Shown here: positions 1 through 8,332 of the stretch, piece by piece
Numbering within the stretch: position 1 is the stretch's first letter
Layout of the letters: every line of letters starts with the position of its first letter
NCBI RefSeq assembly: GCF_014639235.1
Contig: NZ_BMFU01000007.1
Span: 124,001-188,000, forward strand
Direction: 5' to 3'
From: Paenibacillus silvae
Lineage (GTDB): Bacteria > Bacillota > Bacilli > Paenibacillales > Paenibacillaceae
Length of the DNA stretch: 64,000 bases
Position numbers and translations under genes: made by a program
The notes under the pieces: model-generated
Told to the model about the DNA's origin: nothing
What the model saw: only the letters and a program-made list of their open reading frames with translations
Databases searched by the model: none

Positions 1-251
1 GCTGCTTCATTTTTTATTGCTAACATTCGTTCAACGATAACTCCTTCTCCAACGAGCAATTGCTTAATTTCAGCCTTCATGTCATCAGTTAACAACGAGC
101 TATATGAACTCATCTCGTTAACAATGGCCTCTCTTTGTTCAGTATAAGTGAGCAGTTGGTCTTCATCAAATTTAGATAGATTGATGATAGTATGACTAGA
201 TAAGAGACTATACTTATTTAGTAAATCTCGTAGTTTTTCAATATCGGTCAT
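1..251 (-). CDS. FliT-like flagellar protein, partial (3' end outside window)
   Basis: Only the first 83 or so codons are in the window; the frame is open to base 1. The translation starts MTDIEKLRDLLNKYSLLS and is rich in Leu, Glu and Lys, consistent with a small helical protein. Its ATG overlaps the fliS stop by 4 bases (ATGA), so translation is probably coupled. In Bacillus the gene directly after fliS is fliT, a small FliD export chaperone. The assignment rests on position and size class rather than on a diagnostic motif, so the product name is an inference. Confidence 0.6.
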   Translation of the reverse strand, partial: MTDIEKLRDLLNKYSLLSSHTIINLSKFDEDQLLTYTEQREAIVNEMSSYSSLLTDDMKAEIKQLLVGEGVIVERMLAIKNEA

Positions 252-631
252 AAAGCAAAACCTGCACCTAAAGATTTACTTGCCTCTACCCAAGCTTCTC
301 TTAATTCCTTTAAATGTTCTAATACTTCTTTTGCAGGGGTAACGTTTTTATTCACATTAGATTCAATCAAACGATGTAACATATATTCATATATAGCAAC
401 TAGATTATTAGCCAAAGGGTATTCAAAATTTAATGATGAAATTAATTCATGTACGACAGCTTGGGCTTTACATAAATTCCGGTTTGCTAGCTCGTAGTTG
501 TTTTGCTCTATTCCCTCGATCCCTCCTTGGATGAACCGAATTGCTCCATCGTATAACATGATTAGCAATTTGGGTTTGGAAGCAGTCTGAGTCTGAGTTT
601 GTTGATATTTCTGGTATGGAGAGTTAATCAA
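248..631 (-). CDS. fliS: Flagellar export chaperone FliS
   Basis: A 127-residue protein of the usual FliS length and pattern: N-terminal YQKYQQTQTQTASKPKLL, then LYDGAIRFIQGG, which is the family signature, followed by four predicted helices. FliS binds the disordered C-terminus of flagellin in the cytoplasm, prevents premature polymerisation and delivers it to the type III export gate; in Bacillus it also binds FliW. The start is TTG, chosen because AGGAGG lies 8 bases upstream. It sits 13 bases after fliD and overlaps the next gene by 4 bases, so flaG-fliD-fliS-fliT look like one transcript from the promoter at 2638-2665. Confidence 0.95.
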   Translation of the reverse strand: MINSPYQKYQQTQTQTASKPKLLIMLYDGAIRFIQGGIEGIEQNNYELANRNLCKAQAVVHELISSLNFEYPLANNLVAIYEYMLHRLIESNVNKNVTPAKEVLEHLKELREAWVEASKSLGAGFAL

Positions 632-644
632 TTTACTATCCTCC

Positions 645-2189
645 TCACATAAAACTGGACAAATTAGAAGATGTACTATTATATTTACTAATAGCCGTTT
701 CCATGGCTGTAAATTTTTTATAGTAGTTTGTTTCTTTCGTGTTTAATTTTGCCGTGAGGTCACTTATACGAATGTCAAGCAACCGTAATGATTCCCCCAT
801 AACACTACTCGCATTGAATGATGCAGTAATTTCTGTGCTAACTTTAGAGGTTCCCGCTGTGTTTGCCAAACTATCTAAAGTTTTATTTGATATTTTACGT
901 AATCTAGAGAATATACCATCTGAGGAGTCATATTCATTATTTAAGTAAGAGGAAGAATAGTTTTTACCCAAGTAATCATTAACGATATCTGGATTTTCTT
1001 CCAGAGCAGCTCTTAACTTATCGGTATCTAAAATCAATTTTCCTTTTGTTTCATAGGTGCCTGTAGTAATGCCAATATGAGTCATGTTAAGTTCATTTGT
1101 TGTCTTGGTTCCATTTTCTAATGTAACAGTTTTATCAAGCTTGACTGTCTGTACAAGGGCAGTTCTCATTTGTGAGATAGCGCCCTCCAAAATACTGTCA
1201 CGTTTCAGCATTCCACTTTTAGCTTTTTGTTCCCAAAGTTTAACCTCATCATCTGACATATCTTTTTTCTGTTCGCTTGTTAGTGGAGTATATTTTGAAT
1301 TACGCTCTTCATTAACTTTACCATTCAAGAAAGAAGAAAGTTCGTTATAAGAATCGACAAAATTTTGAACTGTTTCTATGATTTTATCAATATCTTTTGT
1401 TACGCCAACTTGTGTAGTTGCACCATTACTTAATGCATTAAGGGTGATGTCAACCCCATTCATATTAAACGTATTTGATGCTTTAGTTACTTCAAGCCCA
1501 TTGATCTTAACTTTTGCATCATCCCCACCAGCAAGTTGGTTGTTCAGCTTTAATGCTGTAAAGATACTGCCGTTAATCGTTATATCATTGGAACTCAAAC
1601 CCGTATCTCTACTAGTAATTGACATATTGCCTGTCGCCGAGTCATAGATTGCTGTTACACCTGTTTTTGTATTGGTATTGATTTTTCTCACAAAAGAATC
1701 CAGAGTTTCTGTTGCACCATCAATTTCGATATCAACTCCATTCACTTGAACAGTTGATGTCCCGCTAGTGGCAACTCCTGAACCAGTAATATCCGACAAT
1801 AAAACTTTACCCCAATTACTCTCTGAACCTCCTTTAGTCGGTGCAGATGAGGATTTAGTAGAAGCCGCCTTAGCAAGTAGAAGAACTTCTATTTCCATAT
1901 TCCCCGCTGCTGTAGCAGATGCTTTGGCGGTTACTGCACTTGTATTCCCACTGATGTTAACTTTTTGAGCGTTAAGTGCACCCAATTTACTAAATGTATC
2001 GTTTATTTTGGTTTGTGCGAAAGTGACTAGCTTCACACTTGATTCACGATAACCTTCCCGTTTCCACTCCATCAGTTGCTTATTCTGATTAAGTTTGTTA
2101 AGTGGTTGACTTTCTGCGGTCATCAGTTTTTTCACTAATGCGTCGATATCCATTCCCGATGCCATTCCTGTTATTCTTGTTACAGCCAC
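645..2189 (-). CDS. fliD: Flagellar hook-associated protein 2 (filament cap) FliD
   Basis: A 514-residue protein with the FliD_N signature at the start (RITGMASGMDIDALVKKLM) and a FliD_C region near the end (helical, with the LDIRISDLTAKLNTKE stretch). FliD forms the cap at the filament tip under which exported flagellin is folded into place. The middle part is Thr/Ser/Asn-rich and beta-like, as in the surface-exposed domains of the family. The start is GTG with GGAGG 8 bases upstream. It lies 16 bases after flaG in the same operon. Confidence 0.96.
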   Translation of the reverse strand: MAVTRITGMASGMDIDALVKKLMTAESQPLNKLNQNKQLMEWKREGYRESSVKLVTFAQTKINDTFSKLGALNAQKVNISGNTSAVTAKASATAAGNMEIEVLLLAKAASTKSSSAPTKGGSESNWGKVLLSDITGSGVATSGTSTVQVNGVDIEIDGATETLDSFVRKINTNTKTGVTAIYDSATGNMSITSRDTGLSSNDITINGSIFTALKLNNQLAGGDDAKVKINGLEVTKASNTFNMNGVDITLNALSNGATTQVGVTKDIDKIIETVQNFVDSYNELSSFLNGKVNEERNSKYTPLTSEQKKDMSDDEVKLWEQKAKSGMLKRDSILEGAISQMRTALVQTVKLDKTVTLENGTKTTNELNMTHIGITTGTYETKGKLILDTDKLRAALEENPDIVNDYLGKNYSSSYLNNEYDSSDGIFSRLRKISNKTLDSLANTAGTSKVSTEITASFNASSVMGESLRLLDIRISDLTAKLNTKETNYYKKFTAMETAISKYNSTSSNLSSFM

Positions 2190-2205
2190 TAGAATAACCT
2201 CCTTT

Positions 2206-2580
2206 TTAAGCTTTTTGATCTACAAGCAGACCAACAAATTCCATCATTTTAGCAGCTACATCTAAAATTTTTTCGGGAGGAACTTCCCTGATTAATTCAC
2301 CTGTTTCCTTATTTAAAACTTTAATCATGATCGCATGTGTATCTTTATGGACAGAGAATTCCAAGAATCTTTGTGGTCCTTGAATAGCTTGAATAGCTTT
2401 ATTAAGTTCCTCGATTGCCTTCTCTTGGTCTTGAGTAACAGCTTTTGAACCATACACACCGGTTGATATAGGCATCATACTCTCTGAAATAATCTTGTCT
2501 TTTGCATCTACTGTTGGAGATACTGGCAATTGTGAAAAAACCCCTTGAGAAAGCATTCCTGTGGATTTGACTGGCTCCAT
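2206..2580 (-). CDS. flaG: FlaG family protein (YvyC-like)
   Basis: A 124-residue protein whose C-terminal half carries the FlaG pattern FLEFSVHKDTHAIMIKVLN followed by GELIREVPPEKILDVAAKM. FlaG family members influence filament length or assembly; the exact function in Bacillales is not settled. The N-terminal third is variable and probably disordered. It is the first gene after hag and has its own promoter, preceded by the hag terminator. The start is ATG with GGAGG 8 bases upstream. Confidence 0.92.
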   Translation of the reverse strand: MEPVKSTGMLSQGVFSQLPVSPTVDAKDKIISESMMPISTGVYGSKAVTQDQEKAIEELNKAIQAIQGPQRFLEFSVHKDTHAIMIKVLNKETGELIREVPPEKILDVAAKMMEFVGLLVDQKA

Positions 2581-2637
2581 CGAAATCCTCCATACTTAAT
2601 AGTTTTTGTATTGACAGTAAAAAAATCGTTACTCTAT

Positions 2638-2665
2638 ATATCGGCAATAGATATCAAATATTTTA
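2638..2665 (-). promoter_or_regulatory. Sigma-D (sigma-28) promoter for flaG-fliD-fliS-fliT
   Basis: Read on the minus strand: -35 TAAA (2662-2665), 16-base spacer, -10 GCCGATAT (2638-2645). The -10 matches the Bacillus sigma-D consensus in all eight positions. Transcription would start near 2631, about 50 bases before the flaG ATG. It lies after the hag terminator, so it separates the capping operon from hag. Confidence 0.85.
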
Positions 2666-2674
2666 CGATAATTA

Positions 2675-2712
2675 AAAATAAAAAAAGCCCTGTATACGAA
2701 ATACAGGGCTTT
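2675..2712 (-). terminator. Intrinsic terminator of hag
   Basis: On the minus strand the arms AAAGCCCTGTAT and ATACAGGGCTTT (2684-2712) form a perfect 12-bp stem with a 5-base loop, followed by a T-run. It is 17 bases after the hag stop. Confidence 0.93.
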
Positions 2713-2728
2713 ACAAAACAATTTAAAA

Positions 2729-3496
2729 TTAACGAAGCAAGGAAAGAACACCCTGTGGAGCAGAGTTTGCTTGCGAAAGCATAGATTGAGAAGCTTGCAG
2801 CAAGATGTTATTTTTCGACAAAGCAACCATCTCTTTAGCCATGTCTGTATCACGGATACGTGACTCAGATGCAGTCAAGTTCTCGATAGTTGTACCCAGG
2901 TTGTTGGAAGTGTACTCCAAACGGTTCTGAACTGCCCCGATTTTAGCACGTTGCTTTGCAACTGATTCAATTGCTTTAGTTGCACTAGCAAGAGTAACAC
3001 TAGATTTCATACCTTTGAAATCAGTAGTAGCAATACCACTGATAGAAATTTGGAAGCTATCATCATCAGCTTGAATTTTAATGCTTGAAGTGATTTTAAT
3101 TCCATTGAATTTTGTATTCGATGTGATTGCATCAATTTGCGCGCCCAGTTGACCAAGTTCCATTTTGATATTCGACTTATCGCCTGCTTGGTATGTTTCG
3201 TTGCTGCTTTGTACCAACAATTCTTTCATACGAGTCAACATGGAGGATACTTCGTTCATTGCACCTTCAGCTGTTTGCGCAAAAGAGATACCATCTTGAA
3301 CGTTACGTTGAGCTTGCTCCAAACCGCGGATTTGACCGCGCATTTTCTCGGAGATGGAGAGACCAGCAGCATCATCTGCAGCACGGTTGATACGAAGACC
3401 AGAAGACAATTTTTCCATGTTTTTGCTTGCTGCTGTTTGGTTCAGACCCATATTACGGTGTGTGTTAACCGCTGGCAAGTTGTGATTGATAATCAT
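2729..3496 (-). CDS. hag: Flagellin
   Basis: A 255-residue flagellin, the main filament subunit. The N-terminal D0/D1 helices (MIINHNLPAVNTHRNMGLNQ, then SGLRINRAADDAAGLSISEK) and the C-terminal D1/D0 helices (NLTASESRIRDTDMAKEM, ending in GVLSLLR) are fully conserved. The central part is short, about 60-70 residues, so surface domains D2/D3 are essentially missing. Its regulation is visible: a sigma-D promoter at 3594-3621, a leader of about 90 bases with two candidate CsrA sites, and a strong terminator. csrA and fliW are the next genes upstream. Confidence 0.97.
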   Translation of the reverse strand: MIINHNLPAVNTHRNMGLNQTAASKNMEKLSSGLRINRAADDAAGLSISEKMRGQIRGLEQAQRNVQDGISFAQTAEGAMNEVSSMLTRMKELLVQSSNETYQAGDKSNIKMELGQLGAQIDAITSNTKFNGIKITSSIKIQADDDSFQISISGIATTDFKGMKSSVTLASATKAIESVAKQRAKIGAVQNRLEYTSNNLGTTIENLTASESRIRDTDMAKEMVALSKNNILLQASQSMLSQANSAPQGVLSLLR

Positions 3497-3500
3497 TGTT

Positions 3501-3541
3501 TATTTCCTCCCTGAAATGGTTATATGCCCACATCCATGTGG
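3501..3541 (-). promoter_or_regulatory. hag leader CsrA-binding sites
   Basis: In the hag leader RNA the sequence CCACATGGATGTGG (3528-3541) folds into a 5-bp stem CCACA/TGTGG with loop TGGA, which places GGA in the loop and contains ACATGGATGT, very close to the CsrA consensus ACARGGAUGU. A second GGA lies in the ribosome binding site (CAGGGAGGAAA, 3503-3513), 6 bases before the ATG. Two sites of this kind, one covering the Shine-Dalgarno, are how CsrA represses hag in Bacillus subtilis. The spacing between the sites is inferred from sequence only. Confidence 0.8.
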
Positions 3542-3593
3542 TATTAGCGTCTTCACAGGTCGGCCGCCCTGAAGAATTACCGCCTTAATATAT

Positions 3594-3621
3594 ATATCGA
3601 CCCGATGTAATAATTTGTTTA
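3594..3621 (-). promoter_or_regulatory. Sigma-D promoter for hag
   Basis: Minus strand: -35 TAAA (3618-3621), 16-base spacer, -10 GTCGATAT (3594-3601), seven of eight matches to GCCGATAT. The spacing is identical to the flaG promoter. The predicted start is near 3587, giving a leader of about 90 bases. Confidence 0.85.
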
Positions 3622-3682
3622 TAGTCATCTAGAATTTTTTTTGTTTTTTTATTATTGAATTTAAAAATATACAACTAAAACT

Positions 3683-3916
3683 CTACTCCGATACTTTACC
3701 TAAACCTTGTATCGTTTTCTGTAAGGTTTCCAAATTCATCGCAGCATTTTGATTATTCTGTTCGATAGCTTCAAGAACTTCTTTACGATAGATATCGATC
3801 TCCTTTGGAGCTGATATACCGAGTTTCACATTTTCTCCATCCACAGACAGCACAGTCAACACAATATCATCTGAAATAACTATGGATTCACCCTTTTTAC
3901 GTGTAAGTACCAGCAT
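3683..3916 (-). CDS. csrA: Translational regulator CsrA
   Basis: A 77-residue CsrA with the family core MLVLTRKKGESIVISDDIVL, then VKLGISAPKEIDIYRKEVLEAI, matching the five-strand RNA-binding fold. CsrA dimers bind GGA-containing hairpins and block ribosome access; in Bacillales the main target is hag and the antagonist is FliW. The start ATG shares one base with the fliW stop (TGATG), so the two proteins are translationally coupled. The C-terminal tail (about residues 55-77) extends past the minimal fold, as in Bacillus proteins where it takes part in FliW contact. No clear terminator was seen after the gene. Confidence 0.96.
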   Translation of the reverse strand: MLVLTRKKGESIVISDDIVLTVLSVDGENVKLGISAPKEIDIYRKEVLEAIEQNNQNAAMNLETLQKTIQGLGKVSE

Positions 3917-4365
3917 CAGAAGTCACCGACCTTGTTGAGAGACTGCTTATCGGCCCATAAAGCATGTCTAGTTTTGTAATCTGTATTTTGCAACACAATT
4001 TGCTTGCCCACTTTTTTGTATACATTAAATACAATAGGAGCCAGCAAGTTTACGGTTGCACGCTGAATCTCTTCATGAAGCGTGACGATACATCGAACCT
4101 GCACATCACTAGAGTCAGTCACACCGAGATCCTCTATGTTTTCAGAAGAGAGTTCAAACTCATAATCTATTTGGAAATCAAACGGATTTACAGTTACAAA
4201 AGCTACAGCACTCTCCTCAACCGAACTAAAAAGGCTAAAAACTTCGTCATGCTGTTGCAGATTGAATGTTTTTAAATTCTCAAAACCCGGAATACCTTTC
4301 GGAAAAACATAGGTTTCTTTCACTGTATGCTCCTCTGCATTCTCTATTTTGTTTTGCTGGCTCAT
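3916..4365 (-). CDS. fliW: Flagellar assembly factor FliW
   Basis: A 149-residue FliW. The signature is FPKGIPGFENLKTF near residues 22-35 and PIVFNVYKKVGKQIVLQNTDY toward the end, quoted here in parts because the motif is long. FliW binds either flagellin or CsrA: when flagellin builds up in the cytoplasm it titrates FliW and frees CsrA to repress hag. A hairpin terminator lies between flgL and fliW, so fliW-csrA may depend on read-through or on an unrecognised promoter. The yviE gene that sits between flgL and fliW in B. subtilis is absent here. Confidence 0.95.
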   Translation of the reverse strand: MSQQNKIENAEEHTVKETYVFPKGIPGFENLKTFNLQQHDEVFSLFSSVEESAVAFVTVNPFDFQIDYEFELSSENIEDLGVTDSSDVQVRCIVTLHEEIQRATVNLLAPIVFNVYKKVGKQIVLQNTDYKTRHALWADKQSLNKVGDF

Positions 4366-4385
4366 TTTATTTCCCTCCTGAGTAG

Positions 4386-4418
4386 AAAAAGCTACGGACT
4401 ATTCAATGTCCATAGCTT
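4386..4418 (-). terminator. Hairpin terminator or attenuator between flgL and fliW
   Basis: Minus strand: stem AAGCTA(t)GGAC paired with GTCC(g)TAGCTT (4389-4418), followed by TTTTTC. It ends only about 20 bases before the fliW ATG, with the fliW ribosome site directly after the T-run. Confidence 0.7.
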
Positions 4419-4448
4419 ATACATCTAGATTAAATAATTTATAAATAA

Positions 4449-5357
4449 CTACCTCATGAAATCCATTAAAGAAGGTTGCATAATTTGAGCAGAGGACTTC
4501 AACGCAGCTTGATAGATCGTTTGAGCTGAAGTGGCCTGAATCATTAGACTAGCCACATCGGCATCCTCTGTTTTGGATTGCAGTGTTGTAAAGTTCAAAT
4601 CCTGATCTTTCAGACGATTTTGAACAAGTTCAATCCTATTTGTACGTGCGCCAACCTCTGAGAGTGCAGCTTGCATTTTTGTAGAACGTGATTCTATATT
4701 TTGCAATTGTTGTTGCACCCCAGTTTGGTCTCCACTATTTAAGGCCAAAGATAAATCATCAATAATTTTAAATATGTTATCTGCATCACCCTTGTTACCG
4801 AAAAAATCTGCCCCAGACGTATTAATCTGGAAAGTAACTTCCTGACTAATAGAATACAGAACCCCTTGAGTATCTGTCTCTATATCTGCATAATCCGTCA
4901 CCGTTCCTGATAGCTCATAGGGAGCTTGATCATACGTTTGACCATTGAAAATAAATTTACCGCGGATTTGAGTATTGCCAATATCCACAAGGTGCTGTTT
5001 TAACTGATCCACCTCAAGATTAACGGCTTTAAGATCCGAGTCCGATAAAGTCCCGTTAGAGCCCTGAACGGCCAATTCTTTTAATCTCTTTGCCACATCA
5101 AGTGCTTGCTGCATATTCGAATCCGTAGCATCCAGCCAACTGACGGCTGCATCAGTGTTCGACTGATACTGTTCATTCGCGGCCAGTTCTGCACGGTAAC
5201 GAAGTGCATAGGTTACACCAACGGGATCATCGGAGGGTTTATTAATTTTGCGGCCAGTGGAGATTTGATTAGACATCGTATCCATCCGGTTCAAGTTGCG
5301 ATTCAGGTTGCTGAGCATTTGTGTACTCATCATGCCTGAGGTTACACGTATAGCCAT
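4449..5357 (-). CDS. flgL: Flagellar hook-associated protein 3 FlgL
   Basis: A 302-residue FlgL/HAP3. It has the flagellin-like N-terminal helix (MAIRVTSGMMSTQMLSNLNR, then QISTGRKINKPSDDPVG) and the C-terminal helix with EDADVASLMIQATSAQTIYQ. FlgL forms the second junction ring between hook and filament, on top of FlgK. It lies 23 bases after flgK, with a GAAGGGAG ribosome site, as the last gene of the flgM-N-K-L unit before the hairpin at 4386-4418. Confidence 0.95.
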   Translation of the reverse strand: MAIRVTSGMMSTQMLSNLNRNLNRMDTMSNQISTGRKINKPSDDPVGVTYALRYRAELAANEQYQSNTDAAVSWLDATDSNMQQALDVAKRLKELAVQGSNGTLSDSDLKAVNLEVDQLKQHLVDIGNTQIRGKFIFNGQTYDQAPYELSGTVTDYADIETDTQGVLYSISQEVTFQINTSGADFFGNKGDADNIFKIIDDLSLALNSGDQTGVQQQLQNIESRSTKMQAALSEVGARTNRIELVQNRLKDQDLNFTTLQSKTEDADVASLMIQATSAQTIYQAALKSSAQIMQPSLMDFMR

Positions 5358-5380
5358 TAAAGGTTACTCCCTTCTACCTC

Positions 5381-6943
5381 TTAGCGACCAACTACCCCGG
5401 TGCTGTTTATAAGTTTATTTAGCAATTCATCATAAGCTGTCATAAAACGGGCAGCTGCGCTGTATGCATGCTGAAATTTGATCAAGTTACTCATCTCTTC
5501 GTCCAGGGACACACCACTCACAGATTGACGATTTAGATCAACCTGCTCGGTCAGAAGCTGAGCATTCTGTGCTTGACGGTTCGCTTCCTGTGTCTGAACA
5601 CCCAACTGCCCTACAATTGCACCGAAAAAGTCATTCACTGTCGTCGGCTTGGACACAGCAGTTCCAAAATCAAACTTGGCATCTTTTAGACCTGCAAGCG
5701 CAAGTGCAAGACTATTATTACCCAGTACTACACTTTCACTCGTCCCCGTCCCGGTCGTACGCATTGAGGTCGCTATTTTGTTGGGATCGTTTTGAATATC
5801 TTTACTCAACGTAATATTGCCTGCCGTTATGGTTCCTGCGCCATCTTTAGTGGTGAAGAAGTCTTCCCCTGCTGTTGGGGTATTTCCGCTAAGCGTATAA
5901 CCAAGTTTGTGTAACCCGTTAATGCCTTGAACAGTCACTTTAATATCCGAGGTTATTGTTCTGTTATTGTTAGCATCTGAATAGGTTACGTTGTTCAGTA
6001 CTGTATTGTTAGGCAATACAGAACCAGCCGGAATCGTTATTTCGATATCGCCCGTAGCCAGTGTATTTGCTAACTGGTCTAACTGTTTACGATAGTCTGC
6101 AACATACTGATCACGCGAGTGAATCATTCCGTATACCTCGCCACCGGTCAGGGTTCCTGCTTGATATGCATTTTCCAAGATGTCTGCAGTAATAGGAGTG
6201 ACCGTTGCCCCTGTAACTGCAACTTGGCCTGCCAGTGTTACTTGATATCCACTGTCCAGTTCAGTGATCTGGACGCCTGCAATTTTGGAGAGCTGATCCA
6301 CTGCATAATCGCGTTTATCACGTAAATCATTGGCATTATCTCCAAGCTGCTCAACTTTTACAATATTGTTATTGAGATCGGCAATGGATTGCAGATATGA
6401 ATTGATTTCCGTTGTTTTCAATGAAACATTGTTAGTCAAATCATTGGAAAGCGCATCCAGTTGAAAACTGATCTGATTCATACCATCTGTTAATGCCAAT
6501 GTTGTTTCTTTCACAATTTTTCGGTTGGTCACATCTTGTGGGTCTTGACTCAAATCTGACCAGGCGTTCCAAAAATTATTGAGGACTGTTCGAATACCAG
6601 TATCCGAAGGTTCATTTATAATCTTCTCGAGTTTTTCCAGAGTACTGTTACGAACGGTCCATCCCCCAAGCGAAGTATTCTCGTTACGAAATTGACCATC
6701 CAGAAATGTTTCCCGTACACGTTTAATGGAATTGAATTCCACCCCCGTTCCTAGCTGGCCCGGTGCAGTCGTACGATAAAATGCTACAGCATCAATAGGA
6801 TCTGCTGCCGTCATATTGACCACTTGGCGTGAATATCCTGGCGTGTTTGCGTTCGCAACATTGTGTCCCGTTGTGTTCAGAGCAGCAGTTTGTGTGAAAA
6901 GGCTGCGCTTGGCTGTTTCAATTGAATGAAAGGTTGAAGCCAT
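5381..6943 (-). CDS. flgK: Flagellar hook-associated protein 1 FlgK
   Basis: A 520-residue FlgK/HAP1. The N-terminus has the rod/hook family motif AALNTTGHNVANANTPGYSR and the C-terminus has SGVSLDEEMSNLIKFQHAYS, both diagnostic. FlgK is the first hook-filament junction protein and is exported with the chaperone FlgN, which is encoded just upstream. The central part is variable and Thr/Asn-rich. It is 18 bases after flgN and 23 before flgL. Confidence 0.96.
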   Translation of the reverse strand: MASTFHSIETAKRSLFTQTAALNTTGHNVANANTPGYSRQVVNMTAADPIDAVAFYRTTAPGQLGTGVEFNSIKRVRETFLDGQFRNENTSLGGWTVRNSTLEKLEKIINEPSDTGIRTVLNNFWNAWSDLSQDPQDVTNRKIVKETTLALTDGMNQISFQLDALSNDLTNNVSLKTTEINSYLQSIADLNNNIVKVEQLGDNANDLRDKRDYAVDQLSKIAGVQITELDSGYQVTLAGQVAVTGATVTPITADILENAYQAGTLTGGEVYGMIHSRDQYVADYRKQLDQLANTLATGDIEITIPAGSVLPNNTVLNNVTYSDANNNRTITSDIKVTVQGINGLHKLGYTLSGNTPTAGEDFFTTKDGAGTITAGNITLSKDIQNDPNKIATSMRTTGTGTSESVVLGNNSLALALAGLKDAKFDFGTAVSKPTTVNDFFGAIVGQLGVQTQEANRQAQNAQLLTEQVDLNRQSVSGVSLDEEMSNLIKFQHAYSAAARFMTAYDELLNKLINSTGVVGR

Positions 6944-6961
6944 CGTTGTTTTCCCCCATTA

Positions 6962-7462
6962 TTAACCACGAGTATCAAATAGCCCGGAACGAGCTACACC
7001 ATAAGATTTCTCTAATGGATTTTGATAGGTGGCTTCTGATTCTGCATGAAATGACATCGTTTCAAGGAAGAAGTCAATATATGAAAGTGACTGCTTAATA
7101 AGTTGCTGATTAACTTCGTTTATGTGCTTCACTTGCTGTAATACATCGGTTAAGTCCGATTGAGCTTGATAAAGCCTTTTCTTTTCCTCTGTATCAAAAA
7201 CCAGTCTCATCAGCTCACTAATTGTCAGATTAAGCTTTGATTTGATTCCTCTTTCTTCAAGAAATTGATGAACAGCCTGCATCCTTTGTTGTTCAATCAA
7301 CTCAATTTTCTTGGCCAGTTTGGATTCCTGATTAATCAGCGTAATTAAAACGTCCACTTTGTTAGTAACAACTGCTTCCTTCTTTTGTTCACCTAACTGA
7401 AGCATTTCAATATGAGCGGCCTGCAACTGTCCCAGTACACTAATTAAAGATTCAACCGCCAT
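6962..7462 (-). CDS. flgN: FlgN-like export chaperone
   Basis: A 166-residue, almost entirely helical protein with heptad-like Leu/Glu/Gln repeats (LGQLQAAHIEMLQLGEQKK near the start and long helices to about residue 140). FlgN proteins bind the C-termini of FlgK and FlgL and keep them export-competent. The match is to the family layout and the position between flgM and flgK; the sequence of this family is poorly conserved. It is 8 bases after the flgM stop. Confidence 0.88.
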   Translation of the reverse strand: MAVESLISVLGQLQAAHIEMLQLGEQKKEAVVTNKVDVLITLINQESKLAKKIELIEQQRMQAVHQFLEERGIKSKLNLTISELMRLVFDTEEKKRLYQAQSDLTDVLQQVKHINEVNQQLIKQSLSYIDFFLETMSFHAESEATYQNPLEKSYGVARSGLFDTRG

Positions 7463-7470
7463 GTGTCCTC

Positions 7471-7755
7471 CTATTGTTCAGGAAAGTTTTTAAAGTATGG
7501 TGCTAACTTGTCTGCGAGTTTACTGCTGTCTACCTGATACGTTCCTGAACTGACTTGTTCTTTCAGCTCCTGAATTCGCTGCAATCGTCCCGCATCCTGC
7601 GTACGTCCTTGTTCTTCAAGCATTTTCATCGCCTCCGGAGAAATGGATACTTCATCCTTGCGGCGGCTTTTCTTGGTTTCAGCCTGCTGATTGGATTCAA
7701 CATTCCTCTGATATGAATTGATGGCTCCAATTCGACTCGGTTCATTGATTTTCAT
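7471..7755 (-). CDS. flgM: Anti-sigma-D factor FlgM
   Basis: A 94-residue FlgM. The N-terminal half is polar and probably disordered; the C-terminal half holds the sigma-binding pattern with RRKDEVSISPEAMKML, then RIQELKEQVSSGTYQVDSSK. FlgM holds sigma-D inactive until it is relieved on hook completion. It is the first gene of the flgM-flgN-flgK-flgL unit and follows the yvyF terminator, so a promoter should lie in 7756-7850, but I find no convincing sigma-D match there. Confidence 0.93.
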   Translation of the reverse strand: MKINEPSRIGAINSYQRNVESNQQAETKKSRRKDEVSISPEAMKMLEEQGRTQDAGRLQRIQELKEQVSSGTYQVDSSKLADKLAPYFKNFPEQ

Positions 7756-7850
7756 TCGAAGTGCACTTCCTTTCAGTTAAAATATGACGATTTACGTTTT
7801 TCTTTCTTTATCTTTATGTGTTTAAAACGAGTAGGATAATAAAAAAAACC

Positions 7851-7885
7851 GATAATCTTTAATAAGTTTATCGGTACGTTCCAAA
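7851..7885 (-). terminator. Intrinsic terminator after yvyF
   Basis: Minus strand: ACCGATAA/TTATCGGT stem (7858-7885) followed by a run of seven or more T. It separates the comFC-yvyF side from flgM. Confidence 0.85.
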
Positions 7886-7927
7886 ACATTTGTTATAGCA
7901 TTATTCGGATTTAAGACCACGTTCCTA

Positions 7928-8332
7928 TTAGTCCCGTAGTTTGTCGACAGCATTGTAGGTTCGTCCGCCTACTTGGTTGTTCTCCTTCTGACCTACTTCA
8001 CGAGCAGCGCCAGCCAAGTCTTTCGTTAACCGGGTACGGCATGAATCACACATATGTCCCTCTCGAATCAACGTTCCGCATACTTCACAAGGATACATCA
8101 TATTCGGAGCGTTTTCGATGGAAATACGTCCCTCTCGAATAAACTTGGTAATCGTTTTGATTGAAACTTCTGTTGCATCCGATAATTCCTGTATATTGGC
8201 GCCTTTATTCTCGCGCAGATAGTCTACACAGATCTGATATTCCTGCTCCATCTCTTTGATACAATTCGAGCATACATCCCGAAAATTCAATGCGTACAAT
8301 CTGCCGCAGCGAGGACAATTTCCTAGATTCAT
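7928..8332 (-). CDS. yvyF: Flagellar-region protein YvyF (TIGR03826 type)
   Basis: A 134-residue protein with two cysteine pairs, CPRCGRLY near the start and CEVCGTLIREGHMCDSC near residues 95-112, which suggest zinc ribbons around a helix-turn-helix-like middle (LSDATEVSIKTITKFIREGR). It is the protein found between comF and flgM in Bacillales. Its role is uncertain, possibly regulatory. The ATG at 8332 is preferred over an upstream TTG because GGGGAG is 8 bases before it. Confidence 0.88.
   Translation of the reverse strand: MNLGNCPRCGRLYALNFRDVCSNCIKEMEQEYQICVDYLRENKGANIQELSDATEVSIKTITKFIREGRISIENAPNMMYPCEVCGTLIREGHMCDSCRTRLTKDLAGAAREVGQKENNQVGGRTYNAVDKLRD

Noticed and set aside
7756..7850. 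A sigma-D promoter for flgM
   Set aside because: Best fit (TAAA-N17-CGTCATAT) matches only four of eight -10 positions. A promoter is expected here but could not be identified.
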